64,000 bases of DNA from Ideonella alba (GTDB taxonomy: Bacteria; Pseudomonadota; Gammaproteobacteria; Burkholderiales; Burkholderiaceae_C): contig NZ_JAGQDF010000004.1 of NCBI RefSeq assembly GCF_018069875.1, positions 186,001 to 250,000 of the forward strand, written 5' to 3'. A program made the position numbers and the translations under genes. Under the pieces are notes generated by a model, which was given only the letters and a program-made list of their open reading frames with translations, made no database searches and was not told where the DNA came from. Below, one piece after another: positions 48,374-57,506 of this stretch (positions are counted from its first letter, which is position 1; each line of letters opens with the position of its first letter).

Positions 48374-49939
48374 TCAGCGCGTCAAGGTACCACCAGGCAT
48401 AGCCGCCGGGGGGGACAGGGTGATCGAAACCCGGGCGGGCGCTGCCTGCAGCATCGCCTGCGCCGCCAGCCAGCCCGAAGTGGCCGCCATCGGCAGGCCC
48501 GGCCCCGGGTGCACGCTGCCCCCCGCCAGCCACAGGCCCGGGATCCGGCTGGCCGAGCCCATCCGGCGAAACGAGGCCTGCCAGCCGTGCGTCGCCCGCC
48601 CGTACAGCGCCCCCCCGGTCCCCGGAAAGCGCGCCGCGAAGTCCGCCGGCGTCGTGCGCAGCACCGTCTCGGGCTGCCAGCGCAGGCGCAGGCCGCAGCG
48701 TCTCAGATGGGTCAGGCTGCGCAGTTCGCATGTGTCGATCTCCTGTGGGGACAGGCCGCGGCCGTCCGCCTGGGCCGGTGCATTGACCAGCCAGAACATC
48801 CGCTCCAGGCCCCCGGGCGGCGGCGAGACGTCGTCGCGGTCGGGGGCGCAGAGGTAGACCGTGGGGCGGCGCGGCAGGCGCGTGGCGCCGAAGATGTCGC
48901 TGAACTCGCCCGCGCCATCGCTGCTGAAGAACACGTTGTGGTGCGCCAGCGCCGGCCCCTGGGCCTGCGCCAGCGCGGTCCAGGTGAGGGCCGACAGCGA
49001 CCGCGGCGCGGTGGCGGCCTCACTCGGCATGGCGGCGCGCGCCGCCGCACCGGCCAGACCGCGCGCCAGCGCCGCGGCGTCGCCGTTCCACAGCACCTGG
49101 TCGGCGCGCAGGCACTCGCCCCCCAGCAGGCGCACGCCGCAGGCGCGGCCGCCCTCGACCAGCAGCTCGCTCACATGGGCGCCGGTGCGCAGCACGGCGC
49201 CGCGCGCCACGGCGATGTCGGCCAGCGCCCGCGCCAGCCGCTGCATGCCGCCGGGGATGCGCCACACGCCCGCACGCTCGGCCTGCGCCACCAGCATCAG
49301 CGTGGCCGGCGCCGCATCGGGCGAGGCGCCGCAATAGGTGGCGTAGCGGCCGAAGAGCTGGCGCAGCCGCGGGTCACGGAACTGCCGGGCCAGCTCAGCC
49401 ATCAGCGTGGCGAACGGCGCAATGCCGGCCAGCGCCGCCAGCCCAGGCAGGCCCTGCGCACGCCAGCTGCGCCAGGCCAGGCTGATCGGCGTGGGGCGCG
49501 GCGCCCGCATGTGGGTGTGCTCCAGCGTGCGGAAGATGCGCTCGGCGCGGCCGCAGAAGGCCTGGTAGCGGCGCGCCTCGTCGGGCCCGGCGAAGGCGCC
49601 GATCGCCGCCACCGCCTGCTGCGGATCGGCCAGCAGGTCCAGCGTGTCGCCGCCGCGCCAGAAGTGGCGCGCCAGCACCGGCATCGGCGTGGTGGGCACC
49701 CACGCGCCAAAGGATTCGCCCAGCTCGGCAAACAGCGTCTCGAACCAGGGTTTGAGCGTGAACACCGTGGGCCCGGCGTCGATCCAGGCATCGCCCGCCG
49801 CCTGGTGGCGCAGCTTGCCGCCCCAGTGCGCGGCGCGCTCCAGCACGGTGACGGCACGCCCGGCGTGGGCCAGGCGCGCCGCGGCGACCAGGCCGCCGAT
49901 GCCACCGCCAACCACGATCACCCGGTGCTCGCCCGCCAT
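48374..49939 (-). CDS. crtD: Hydroxyneurosporene (methoxyneurosporene) dehydrogenase
   Basis: The 521-residue FAD protein is related to CrtI and introduces the 3,4 double bond in hydroxylated carotenoids. It has VVGGGIGGLVAAARLAHAG and a C-terminal LWLAGGSVHPGPGLPM motif. It is divergent from crtE across paired PpsR boxes and sits upstream of crtC in one operon. Confidence 0.95.
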   Translation of the reverse strand: MAGEHRVIVVGGGIGGLVAAARLAHAGRAVTVLERAAHWGGKLRHQAAGDAWIDAGPTVFTLKPWFETLFAELGESFGAWVPTTPMPVLARHFWRGGDTLDLLADPQQAVAAIGAFAGPDEARRYQAFCGRAERIFRTLEHTHMRAPRPTPISLAWRSWRAQGLPGLAALAGIAPFATLMAELARQFRDPRLRQLFGRYATYCGASPDAAPATLMLVAQAERAGVWRIPGGMQRLARALADIAVARGAVLRTGAHVSELLVEGGRACGVRLLGGECLRADQVLWNGDAAALARGLAGAAARAAMPSEAATAPRSLSALTWTALAQAQGPALAHHNVFFSSDGAGEFSDIFGATRLPRRPTVYLCAPDRDDVSPPPGGLERMFWLVNAPAQADGRGLSPQEIDTCELRSLTHLRRCGLRLRWQPETVLRTTPADFAARFPGTGGALYGRATHGWQASFRRMGSASRIPGLWLAGGSVHPGPGLPMAATSGWLAAQAMLQAAPARVSITLSPPAAMPGGTLTR

Positions 49940-49977
49940 GGTCTTCAGACCCGGTGGCGACCGTGGGGGGTCGTCAG

Positions 49978-50020
49978 TGTGTATTGACGTTGACAGCTCA
50001 TGTGTCTATTCTGCTTGACA
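49978..50020. promoter_or_regulatory. Paired PpsR/CrtJ boxes between crtD and crtE
   Basis: Two perfect TGT-N12-ACA palindromes lie at 49978-49995 and 50003-50020, separated by 7 bp (25 bp start to start). For crtE, TTGACG (49984-49989) and TATTCT (50007-50012) are spaced by 17 bp and lie inside the boxes. The site can serve both the divergent crtD-crtC and the crtE operon; I could not define a clear crtD promoter. Confidence 0.8.
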
Positions 50021-50090
50021 CTTGATGCTGTTGACAACCGCGTCAGGCCGGCCCCTCCCTGGTCGGCCGGGCGTCACACCGGGGAGCCTG

Positions 50091-50972
50091 ATGGACATTC
50101 GCAACCGGATCGAGGCCTCGCTGCAGCGGGCCCTGGAAGGCGCCCTGATCGACGACGCGCCACCGCGCCTGGCGGCCGCCGTGCGACACGCGGTGTGGCC
50201 GGGCGGCGCCCGCGTGCGGCCGCGCCTGTGCCTGGCCGTGGCGCTGGCCTGCGGCGACGACGACCCGCTGCTGGCCGATGCCGCCGCCGCGGCGATCGAG
50301 CTGCTGCACTGCGCCTCGCTGGTGCACGACGACCTGCCCTGCTTCGACAACGCGCGCCTGCGCCGCGGCCGGCCGTCGGTGCACGCCGCCTATGGCGAGC
50401 GGCTGGCGGTGCTCAGCGGTGACGCGCTGATCGTGCTGGCGCTGCAGGGCCTGGGCGCGGTGGCCGCACGGGCACCGCAGCGCCTGCCGGCGGTCTGGGC
50501 GGCGGTGACGCGCGGCGTCAGCATGCCCCACGGCATCGTCGCCGGCCAGGCCCAGGAATGCGAGCCCCAGGTGGTGCTGAGCGACTACCAGCGTGCCAAG
50601 ACCGGCGCCCTGTTCGTGGCCGCCACGGTGGCCGGCGCCGAAGCCGCGGGCGCGCCTGGCGCCCCGTGGCGCGCGCTGGGCGCCTGTCTGGGTGAGGCCT
50701 ACCAGGTGGCCGACGACATCCGCGACGTGGTGGCCGACCCCGAGGCGCTGGGCAAGCCGGTGGGCCAGGACGTAATGCACGACCGCCCCAGCTCGGCCCG
50801 CGTGCATGGCCTGCTGGACGCGACGCGGCATTTCGGCGAGCTGGTCGACGAGGCCGCGGCCTCGGTGCCGGCCTGCCCCGGCCGCCACCAGCTGCAAGCC
50901 CTGGTGCGCGCCGAGGGCGAGCGTCTGGTGCCCACCGCGCTGTACGCCGACCTGCTGCGCCAGGCCGCCTGA
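50091..50972 (+). CDS. crtE: Geranylgeranyl diphosphate synthase
   Basis: The 293-residue prenyltransferase makes the C20 precursor of carotenoids and of the bacteriochlorophyll tail. The first aspartate motif is in LVHDDLPCFDNARLRRGRP and the second in QVADDIRDV. The ATG at 50091 has GGGGAG upstream; earlier in-frame starts at 50022 and 50025 have none. It begins the plus-strand crtEF-bchCXYZ-puf series. Confidence 0.95.
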   Translation: MDIRNRIEASLQRALEGALIDDAPPRLAAAVRHAVWPGGARVRPRLCLAVALACGDDDPLLADAAAAAIELLHCASLVHDDLPCFDNARLRRGRPSVHAAYGERLAVLSGDALIVLALQGLGAVAARAPQRLPAVWAAVTRGVSMPHGIVAGQAQECEPQVVLSDYQRAKTGALFVAATVAGAEAAGAPGAPWRALGACLGEAYQVADDIRDVVADPEALGKPVGQDVMHDRPSSARVHGLLDATRHFGELVDEAAASVPACPGRHQLQALVRAEGERLVPTALYADLLRQAA

Positions 50973-50979
50973 GCCCACG

Positions 50980-52149
50980 GTGAATCCCCGCGAACACAGC
51001 GCCGACGTCCGCTGGGACGGCGCCCCCCCCGCGCCCTGGCGCGACGGCTGGGCGCGCTGGCGTGACCGCCTGCTGGGCAGCCCGCGCTTTCGCCAGTGGG
51101 CGGCCGGCTTCCCGCTGACGCGCTGGGTGGCGCGTCGGCGCGCGCAGGCGCTGTTCGACCTGGTCGCCGGCTTCGTCTACTCGCAGGTGCTGCTGGCCTG
51201 CGTGCAGCTGCGCCTGTTCGACCACCTGGCCGAGGGCCCCCGCACGCTGGACGCGCTGGCGCCCCGGCTGGGCCTGGACGCCAGCGCCTGCCTGCGGCTG
51301 CTGCAGGCGGCGCAGGCACTGTCGCTGGTCGAGCCACGCGGCGCCGGCCGCTGGGGCCTGGGCCCGCTGGGCGCGGTGATGGCCGGCGACCGCGCGATCA
51401 GCGCGATGGTCGAGCACCACGGCGCGCTCTATGCCGACCTGGCCGACCCGGTGGCGCTGCTGCGCGGCCAGGCCCGCGACAGCCACCTGGCCGCGTTCTG
51501 GCCCTACGCCACCACCACCGCGCCGGGCCAGCTCGGCGACGCCGACGTGGGCGCCTACAGCGAGCTGATGAGCGCCTCGCAGCCGCTGGTGGCCGAGCAG
51601 GTGCTGGACGCGGTGGACCTGCGGCGCTGGCGCTGCCTGATGGACGTGGGGGGTGGCCAGGGCCGCTTCCTGATCGAGGCGGCGCGCCGCGTGCCGGCGC
51701 TGTCGCTGCGGCTGCTGGACCTGCCAGCGGTGGTCGAGCGCGCACGCCAGCAGCCAGACTGGCAGGCGCTGGGCGAGCGCGCCCGCGTGCACGGCGCCGA
51801 CTTCCTGCGCCAGCCGCTGCCCACGGGCGCCGACATCGTCTCGCTGGTGCGCGTGGTCCACGACCACGACGACGAACCTGCCCAGGCACTGTTGCGCGCC
51901 GTGCACGCCGCGCTGCCCCCCGGCGGGGCACTGCTGCTCGCCGAACCGATGGCCGACACCCCCGGCGCCGCGCGCATGGGCGACGCCTATTTCGGCTTCT
52001 ACCTGCTGGCCATGCGCAGCGGCCGGCCGCGCAGCGCGGCCCGCCTGGCCGAGATGCTGCAGGCCGCCGGCTTCCAGGCGCCGCGCGAGCACGCCACCCG
52101 CCAGCCGCTGCAGACGCGGGTGCTGATGGCGCTCAAGCCCGGCACCTGA
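50980..52149 (+). CDS. crtF: Demethylspheroidene (hydroxyneurosporene) O-methyltransferase
   Basis: The 389-residue SAM-dependent enzyme methylates the tertiary hydroxyl made by CrtC. It has an N-terminal dimerisation/winged-helix part (QLRLFDHLAEGPRTLDALA) and the SAM motif LMDVGGGQGRFLIEAA. It starts at GTG 7 bp after crtE; no in-frame ATG lies near. Confidence 0.94.
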   Translation: MNPREHSADVRWDGAPPAPWRDGWARWRDRLLGSPRFRQWAAGFPLTRWVARRRAQALFDLVAGFVYSQVLLACVQLRLFDHLAEGPRTLDALAPRLGLDASACLRLLQAAQALSLVEPRGAGRWGLGPLGAVMAGDRAISAMVEHHGALYADLADPVALLRGQARDSHLAAFWPYATTTAPGQLGDADVGAYSELMSASQPLVAEQVLDAVDLRRWRCLMDVGGGQGRFLIEAARRVPALSLRLLDLPAVVERARQQPDWQALGERARVHGADFLRQPLPTGADIVSLVRVVHDHDDEPAQALLRAVHAALPPGGALLLAEPMADTPGAARMGDAYFGFYLLAMRSGRPRSAARLAEMLQAAGFQAPREHATRQPLQTRVLMALKPGT

Positions 52150-52179
52150 GCCCCCCACGAACCCCGTCGTAAATCACCC

Positions 52180-52236
52180 TTGACAACTCAATATGTCAGC
52201 GTACAGTGACACTCAACATGTCAATTTCCACTGACA
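52180..52236 (+). promoter_or_regulatory. bchC promoter with paired PpsR/CrtJ boxes
   Basis: TTGACA (52180-52185) and TACAGT (52202-52207) are spaced by 16 bp. Two perfect TGT-N12-ACA boxes lie at 52194-52211 and 52219-52236, again 25 bp apart. The second overlaps the bchC start codon. This matches the double CrtJ site known at Rhodobacter bchC, but is shifted downstream relative to the gene. Confidence 0.8.
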
Positions 52237-53183
52237 CCTTGGCCGTCGTTCTCGCCTCACCCGAGCACCTGCAGCTCGAGCGCCTGGCCCTGTCGCCGCG
52301 CGGCGAGGACGATCTGCTGGTCGAGGTGGAATGGAGCGGCATCTCCACCGGCACCGAGCGCCTGCTGTGGAGCGGCCGCATGCCGCCCTTCCCCGGCATG
52401 GGCTACCCGCTGGTACCGGGCTACGAGTCGGTCGGCCGCGTGGCCGAAGCCGGCGCCGACAGCGCCTTCCGCCCAGGCGACCGCGTCTTCGTGCCCGGCG
52501 CCAACTGCTTCGGCCCGGTGCGCGGCCTGTTCGGTGGCGCCGCCCGCCGCCTGGTGGTGCCGGCGCGCCGCGTGGTGGCCGTGGACGAGGCCCTGGGCGA
52601 AGATGCAGTGCTGATGGCCCTGGCCGCCACCGCCTACCACGCGGTGGCCCGCGGCGGCACCTGCGAGCACCCCGAGCCGCCCGAGCTGATCGTCGGCCAC
52701 GGCGTGCTGGGTCGCCTGCTGGCGCGCCTGAACGTGGCCGCCGGCTGCACCAACACGGTCGTCTGGGAAACCGACGCCCGCCGCCAGGACGGCGCCCGCG
52801 GCTACACCGTGCTGCACCCGGATGACGACCCGCGGCGCGACTACCGCAGCGTCTGCGATGTCAGCGGTGACGCGGCGATGCTGGACGTGCTGATGCAGCG
52901 CCTGGCCCCCGGCGGCGAGATCGTGCTGGCCGGCTTCTACCCCGACCGCGTGTCCTTCGCCTTCCCGCCGGCCTTCATGCGCGAGGCGCGCATCCGCGTC
53001 GCGGCCGAATGGCAGCGCCCCGACCTGCTGGCCGTCAAGGCCCTGATCGAGTCCGGCGTGCTGCCGCTCGACGGCCTGGTCACCCACCACTGCGAGGCCG
53101 ATCAGGCCGACCAGGCCTACCGCACCGCCTTCGGCGACGCCGGCTGCCTGAAGATGATTCTCGACTGGAGGCACAGCGCATGA
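52218..53183 (+). CDS. bchC: 3-hydroxyethyl bacteriochlorophyllide a dehydrogenase
   Basis: The 321-residue medium-chain dehydrogenase oxidises the 3-hydroxyethyl group late in bacteriochlorophyll a synthesis. The GTGTERLLWSG and GYPLVPGYESVG regions and the LIVGHGVLGRLLA nucleotide-binding stretch support the call. The ATG at 52218 has no ribosome-binding site and sits a few bases after the predicted +1. Its end overlaps bchX by 4 bp. Confidence 0.95.
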   Translation: MSISTDTLAVVLASPEHLQLERLALSPRGEDDLLVEVEWSGISTGTERLLWSGRMPPFPGMGYPLVPGYESVGRVAEAGADSAFRPGDRVFVPGANCFGPVRGLFGGAARRLVVPARRVVAVDEALGEDAVLMALAATAYHAVARGGTCEHPEPPELIVGHGVLGRLLARLNVAAGCTNTVVWETDARRQDGARGYTVLHPDDDPRRDYRSVCDVSGDAAMLDVLMQRLAPGGEIVLAGFYPDRVSFAFPPAFMREARIRVAAEWQRPDLLAVKALIESGVLPLDGLVTHHCEADQADQAYRTAFGDAGCLKMILDWRHSA

Positions 53184-54187
53184 ACTCTCCCACCGAGGTG
53201 CCTGTGCAGGTGCTGCGCGATCTGCAGTTGCGCGCCGAAGCGGCCATTGAGCCCGACGCGCCGTCGACCGGCCCCGTCAAGCAGGGCACACAGATCATTG
53301 CGATCTACGGCAAGGGCGGCATCGGCAAGAGTTTCACGCTGGCCAACCTCAGCTACATGATGGCCCAGCAGGGCCGGCGGGTGCTGCTGATCGGCTGCGA
53401 CCCCAAGAGCGACACCACCAGCCTGCTGTTCGGCGGCAAGGCCACGCCCACCATCATCGAGACCAGCAGCCGCCGCAAGGCCGCCGGCGAATCGGTGGCG
53501 ATCGGCGATGTCTGCTTCAAGCGCGACGGCGTCTACGCGATGGAGCTGGGCGGCCCCGAGGTCGGCCGCGGCTGCGGCGGGCGCGGCATCATCCATGGCT
53601 TCGAGACGCTCGAGAAGCTCGGCTTCCACGACTGGGGCTTCGACTACGTGCTGCTCGACTTCCTGGGCGACGTGGTCTGCGGCGGCTTCGGCCTGCCGAT
53701 CGCCCGCGACCTGTGCCAGAAGGTCATCGTCGTCGGCTCGAACGACCTGCAGAGCCTGTACGTGGCCAACAACGTCTGCTCGGCGGTCGAGTACTTCCGC
53801 AAGCTCGGCGGCAACGTCGGCGTGGCCGGACTGGTGGTCAACAAGGACGACGGCACCGGCGAGGCCCAGGCCTTTGCCGCGCAGGCCGGCATCCCGGTGC
53901 TGGCCAGCATCCCCGCGCACGAGGACATCCGCCGCAAGAGCGCCGCCTACGAGATCATCGGCCGCCCCGATGGCGCCTGGGGTCCGCTGTTCGGCCAGCT
54001 GGCCGACGCCGTGGCCGAGGCTCCGCCGCAGCAGCCCCGCCCGCTCAGCCAGGACGGCCTGCTGGCGCTGTTCTCGGGCAGCGCGGTCGGCCGCGACGTG
54101 GTGCTGCAACCGGCCACCGACGCCGACATGATGGGCCGCGCCGTGGTGGCCAAGCCCTCGCTGGAGGTGGTCTACGACCCCGAGTGA
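53180..54187 (+). CDS. bchX: Chlorophyllide a reductase iron protein
   Basis: The 335-residue NifH-like ATPase donates electrons to BchY-BchZ. The P-loop IYGKGGIGKSFTLANLS is present, and Cys residues in GRGCGGRG and GDVVCGGFG are the expected ligands of the [4Fe-4S] cluster shared by the dimer. It overlaps bchC by 4 bp and precedes bchY. Confidence 0.97.
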   Translation: MNSPTEVPVQVLRDLQLRAEAAIEPDAPSTGPVKQGTQIIAIYGKGGIGKSFTLANLSYMMAQQGRRVLLIGCDPKSDTTSLLFGGKATPTIIETSSRRKAAGESVAIGDVCFKRDGVYAMELGGPEVGRGCGGRGIIHGFETLEKLGFHDWGFDYVLLDFLGDVVCGGFGLPIARDLCQKVIVVGSNDLQSLYVANNVCSAVEYFRKLGGNVGVAGLVVNKDDGTGEAQAFAAQAGIPVLASIPAHEDIRRKSAAYEIIGRPDGAWGPLFGQLADAVAEAPPQQPRPLSQDGLLALFSGSAVGRDVVLQPATDADMMGRAVVAKPSLEVVYDPE

Positions 54188-54194
54188 GCCAGCG

Positions 54195-55721
54195 ATGACC
54201 GTGTCCACCCTGCCCCTGCACGACGGCGCCCCCGAGGCGCTGGGCTGCCACGCCTCGGCCGAACAGGTCGCGGCGCTGGCGCAGCAGCTGCCCGAGTCCA
54301 CCGCCGACACGCTGGCGCGCTACGCCCGCGACTACCCGCAGGGCCCGCACGACCAGCCGCAGAGCATGTGCCCGGCCTTCGGCTCGCTGCGCGTGGGCCT
54401 GCGCATGCGCCGCGTGGCCACGGTGCTGTCGGGCTCGGCCTGCTGCGTCTATGGGCTGAGCTTCACCTCGCACTTCTACGGCGCGCGCCGCAGCGTGGGC
54501 TACGTGCCCTTCAACAGCGAGACCCTGGTCACCGGCAAGCTCTTCGAGGACATCCGCGAAGCGGCCTTTGGCCTGGCTGACCCTGAGAAGGTCGACGCGG
54601 TGGTGGTGATCAACCTGTGCGTGCCTACCGCCAGCGGCGTGCCGCTGCAGCTGCTGCCCAGGCAGATCGACGGCGTGCGCGTGATCGGCATCGATGTGCC
54701 CGGCTTCGGCGTGCCCACCCATGCCGAGGCCAAGGACGTGCTGGCCGGCGCGATGCTGCGCTACGCCCGCGCCGAGGCCGAGTCCGGCCCGGTGCAGGCA
54801 CCGCGCGGCGGCCGCGCCGAGCGGCCCAGCGTGGCCTTCCTGGGCGAGATGTTCCCCGCCGACCCGGTGGTGCTGGGCGCGCTGCTCGACCCCCTGGGCC
54901 TGGCCGCCGGCCCGGTGGTGCCCACGCGCGAATGGCGCGAGCTGTACGCCGCGCTGGACGCCAGCGTGGTCGCCGCGATCCACCCCTTCTACACCGCCAG
55001 CGTGCGCGAGTTCCAGGCCGCTGGCCGGCCGATCGTCGGCTCGGCGCCCGTGGGGGCCGAGGGCACCGACGCCTGGCTGCAGGCGATCGGGCGCAGCGCC
55101 AACGTGCCGCAGGCGATGATCGACGCCGCCCGCAACCGCTTCGTGCCCGCGGTGCGCAGCGCGCTGGCGGCGCAGCCGATCCGCGGCCGCCTCACGCTCA
55201 GCGGCTACGAGGGCTCCGAGCTGCTGGTGGCGCGCCTGCTGGTGGAAAGCGGCGCCGACCTGCGCTACTGCGGCACCGCCGCACCGGCCACGCCCTGGAA
55301 CGCCGACGACCGCGACTGGCTGGCCGCGCACGGCGTGCATGTGCAGTGCCGCGCCTCGCTGGAGCAGGACCTGGCCGCGATGCGCGCCTTCGAGCCCGAC
55401 CTGGCGATCGGCACCACGCCGCTGGTGCAGGCGGCCAAGCAGGCCCGCACGCCGGCGCTGTACTTCACCAACCTGATCTCGGCGCGGCCACTGATGGGCC
55501 CGGCCGGCGCCGGCTCGCTGGCCACGGTGATCAACGCCGCGATCGCGAACCGCGCGCGCTTCGAGGCGATGGACGACTTCTTCGGCGCCTCCGGCGTCGG
55601 CCAGGGCGACCGCAGCGGCGTCTGGCAGCAGGCACCGCAGGAGCGGCCGGCCTTCCGTGCCGACTTCCGCCGCCGCGTCATCAAGATCCAGCAGGCGGCG
55701 AACGCGCCGGTGGGGGTGTAG
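54195..55721 (+). CDS. bchY: Chlorophyllide a reductase subunit Y
   Basis: The 508-residue NifD-like subunit forms with BchZ the catalytic part that reduces ring B of chlorophyllide a. Likely cluster cysteines lie in QSMCPAFGSLRVG, SGSACCVYGLSF and VVVINLCVPTASG. It lies 7 bp after bchX and 3 bp before bchZ. Confidence 0.96.
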   Translation: MTVSTLPLHDGAPEALGCHASAEQVAALAQQLPESTADTLARYARDYPQGPHDQPQSMCPAFGSLRVGLRMRRVATVLSGSACCVYGLSFTSHFYGARRSVGYVPFNSETLVTGKLFEDIREAAFGLADPEKVDAVVVINLCVPTASGVPLQLLPRQIDGVRVIGIDVPGFGVPTHAEAKDVLAGAMLRYARAEAESGPVQAPRGGRAERPSVAFLGEMFPADPVVLGALLDPLGLAAGPVVPTREWRELYAALDASVVAAIHPFYTASVREFQAAGRPIVGSAPVGAEGTDAWLQAIGRSANVPQAMIDAARNRFVPAVRSALAAQPIRGRLTLSGYEGSELLVARLLVESGADLRYCGTAAPATPWNADDRDWLAAHGVHVQCRASLEQDLAAMRAFEPDLAIGTTPLVQAAKQARTPALYFTNLISARPLMGPAGAGSLATVINAAIANRARFEAMDDFFGASGVGQGDRSGVWQQAPQERPAFRADFRRRVIKIQQAANAPVGV

Positions 55722-55724
55722 ACC

Positions 55725-57203
55725 ATGCTGGTGCTGGACCATGACCGGGCAGGCGGCTACTGGGGCGCGGTGTACGTGTTCACCGCGATCAAGGGCCTGC
55801 AGGTGGTGATCGACGGCCCGGTGGGCTGCGAGAACCTGCCGGTCACCAGCGTGCTGCACTACACCGACGCGCTGCCACCGCACGAGCTGCCGATCGTCGT
55901 CACCGGCCTGGCCGAGGAACAGCTGGGCCGCGAAGGCACCGAAGGCGCGATGCGCCGCGCCCACCGCGCCCTGGACCCCGACCTGCCGGCGGTGGTGGTG
56001 ACCGGCTCGATCGCCGAGATGATCGGCGGCGGCGTCACCCCCGAGGGCACCGGCCTGCTGCGCTTCCTGCCGCGCACGATCGACGAAGACCAGTGGCAGT
56101 GCGCCAACCGTGCGATGAGCTGGCTGTGGACGCAGTACGGCACGAAGCGCATCCCCGCGGCCCGGCCCGCGGCCGAACGCCCGGCCGGCGCGCGCCCCAA
56201 GGTCAACCTGATCGGCCCGAGCTACGGTGTCTTCAACGGCCCGAGTGATCTGGCCGAGATCCGCCGCCTGGTCGAAGGCATCGGCGCCGAGGTGAACCTC
56301 AGCTTCCCGCTGGGCAGCCACCTGGAGGACGTGCCGCGCCTGGCCGAGGCCGACGCCAACGTCTGCCTGTACCGCGAGTTCGGCGCCGCGCTGTGCGAAC
56401 AACTGGAGCGGCCCTGGCTGCATGCGCCGATCGGCGTGCACAGCACCACCCGCTTCCTGCGCACCCTGGGCGAGATGCTGGGCCTGGACCCCGAGCCCTT
56501 CATCGAGCAGGAAAAGCACACCACGCTCAAGCCGGTGTGGGACCTGTGGCGCTCGGTGACGCAGGACTTCTTCGCCACCGCCAGCTTCGCGGTGGTGGCC
56601 GGCGCCACCTACACCCGCGGCCTGCAGCGCTACCTGGGCGAGGAGCTGGGCCTGCCCTGCCAGTTCGCGGTGCCACGCGTGCCCGGCGCCAAGACCGACA
56701 ACGCCGAGGTGCGCCGCCTCACCCACAGCCGCACGCCGCTGGTGATGTTCGGCTCCTTCAACGAGCGCATGTACCTGGCCGAGCTGGCCGGCGGCCATGG
56801 CCCGCGGCCCAGTTACATCCCGGCGTCGTTCCCGGGCGCCATCATCCGCCGCGCCACCGGCACGCCCTTCATGGGCTATGCCGGCGCCACCTATGTGCTG
56901 CAGGAGGTCTGCAACGCCCTCTTCGACGCGCTGTTCCATGTGTTGCCGCTGGCCTCGGCGCTGGATGCCGTCGAGCCCACGCCGGCCCGCCTGGCGCCCG
57001 AGCGCCCGCAGGCCTGGGACGACGAGGCGCAGCGCCTGCTCGATGAGCTGGTGCGTGCGCAGCCGGTGCTGGTGCAGATCTCGGCCGCCAAGCGCCTGCG
57101 CGACCGCGCCGAGCACGAGGCGCAGCAGGCCGGCGAGGACCGTGTCACCGCCGAGCGCATGGCGCGCCTGCGCGACACCCTGACCACGGGCGTGCCGGCA
57201 TGA
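55725..57203 (+). CDS. bchZ: Chlorophyllide a reductase subunit Z
   Basis: The 492-residue NifK-like partner of BchY. It starts [20 protein letters not shown] and carries the conserved cysteine in [19 protein letters not shown]. The helical C-terminus is rich in Glu and Arg. It is followed by a 117-bp gap before pufB in which no PpsR box is seen, so puf may be read from bch promoters as a superoperon, or from a promoter I cannot recognise. Confidence 0.96.
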   Translation: MLVLDHDRAGGYWGAVYVFTAIKGLQVVIDGPVGCENLPVTSVLHYTDALPPHELPIVVTGLAEEQLGREGTEGAMRRAHRALDPDLPAVVVTGSIAEMIGGGVTPEGTGLLRFLPRTIDEDQWQCANRAMSWLWTQYGTKRIPAARPAAERPAGARPKVNLIGPSYGVFNGPSDLAEIRRLVEGIGAEVNLSFPLGSHLEDVPRLAEADANVCLYREFGAALCEQLERPWLHAPIGVHSTTRFLRTLGEMLGLDPEPFIEQEKHTTLKPVWDLWRSVTQDFFATASFAVVAGATYTRGLQRYLGEELGLPCQFAVPRVPGAKTDNAEVRRLTHSRTPLVMFGSFNERMYLAELAGGHGPRPSYIPASFPGAIIRRATGTPFMGYAGATYVLQEVCNALFDALFHVLPLASALDAVEPTPARLAPERPQAWDDEAQRLLDELVRAQPVLVQISAAKRLRDRAEHEAQQAGEDRVTAERMARLRDTLTTGVPA

Positions 57204-57320
57204 CGCCGATGACGCCCGCTTCCGACGTTCCGGCTGGCAGCCCTGCCACCGGGCGCCCTTGCCGCGCGGGATGGAGCCGCGGTATCGGCCGCAAGGCCAT
57301 TGAGAAAAGGAACCCCCACT

Positions 57321-57470
57321 ATGGCTGATGACCGTAAGGGCTCCCTGTCCGGACTGACCGAGCAGGAAGCACGCGAGTTTCACGGCATGTTTGTGACCAG
57401 CTTCATCGCGTTCACTGCGATCGCGATCGTCGCCCACATCCTGGTGTGGAACTGGCGTCCCTGGCTCTGA
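57321..57470 (+). CDS. pufB: Light-harvesting 1 beta polypeptide
   Basis: The 49-residue LH1 beta protein has an acidic N-terminus ([14 protein letters not shown]), one membrane span with the bacteriochlorophyll-ligand His39, and the WNWRPWL ending. His21 is also conserved in beta polypeptides. It starts at ATG with AAAAGGAA upstream and is the first gene of the puf operon. Confidence 0.96.
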   Translation: MADDRKGSLSGLTEQEAREFHGMFVTSFIAFTAIAIVAHILVWNWRPWL

Positions 57471-57506
57471 GCCTGGCCCGCCTTCAACGCTCCTGAGGAG
57501 CAAGAG

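Noticed and set aside
49940-50002. A defined minus-strand crtD promoter
   Set aside because: TAGACA with a 16-bp spacer leads only to CAATAC, which matches the -10 consensus too poorly to report.
57204-57320. A PpsR box before pufB
   Set aside because: I searched the 117-bp gap for TGT-N12-ACA and found no TGT in it; no promoter pair is convincing either.
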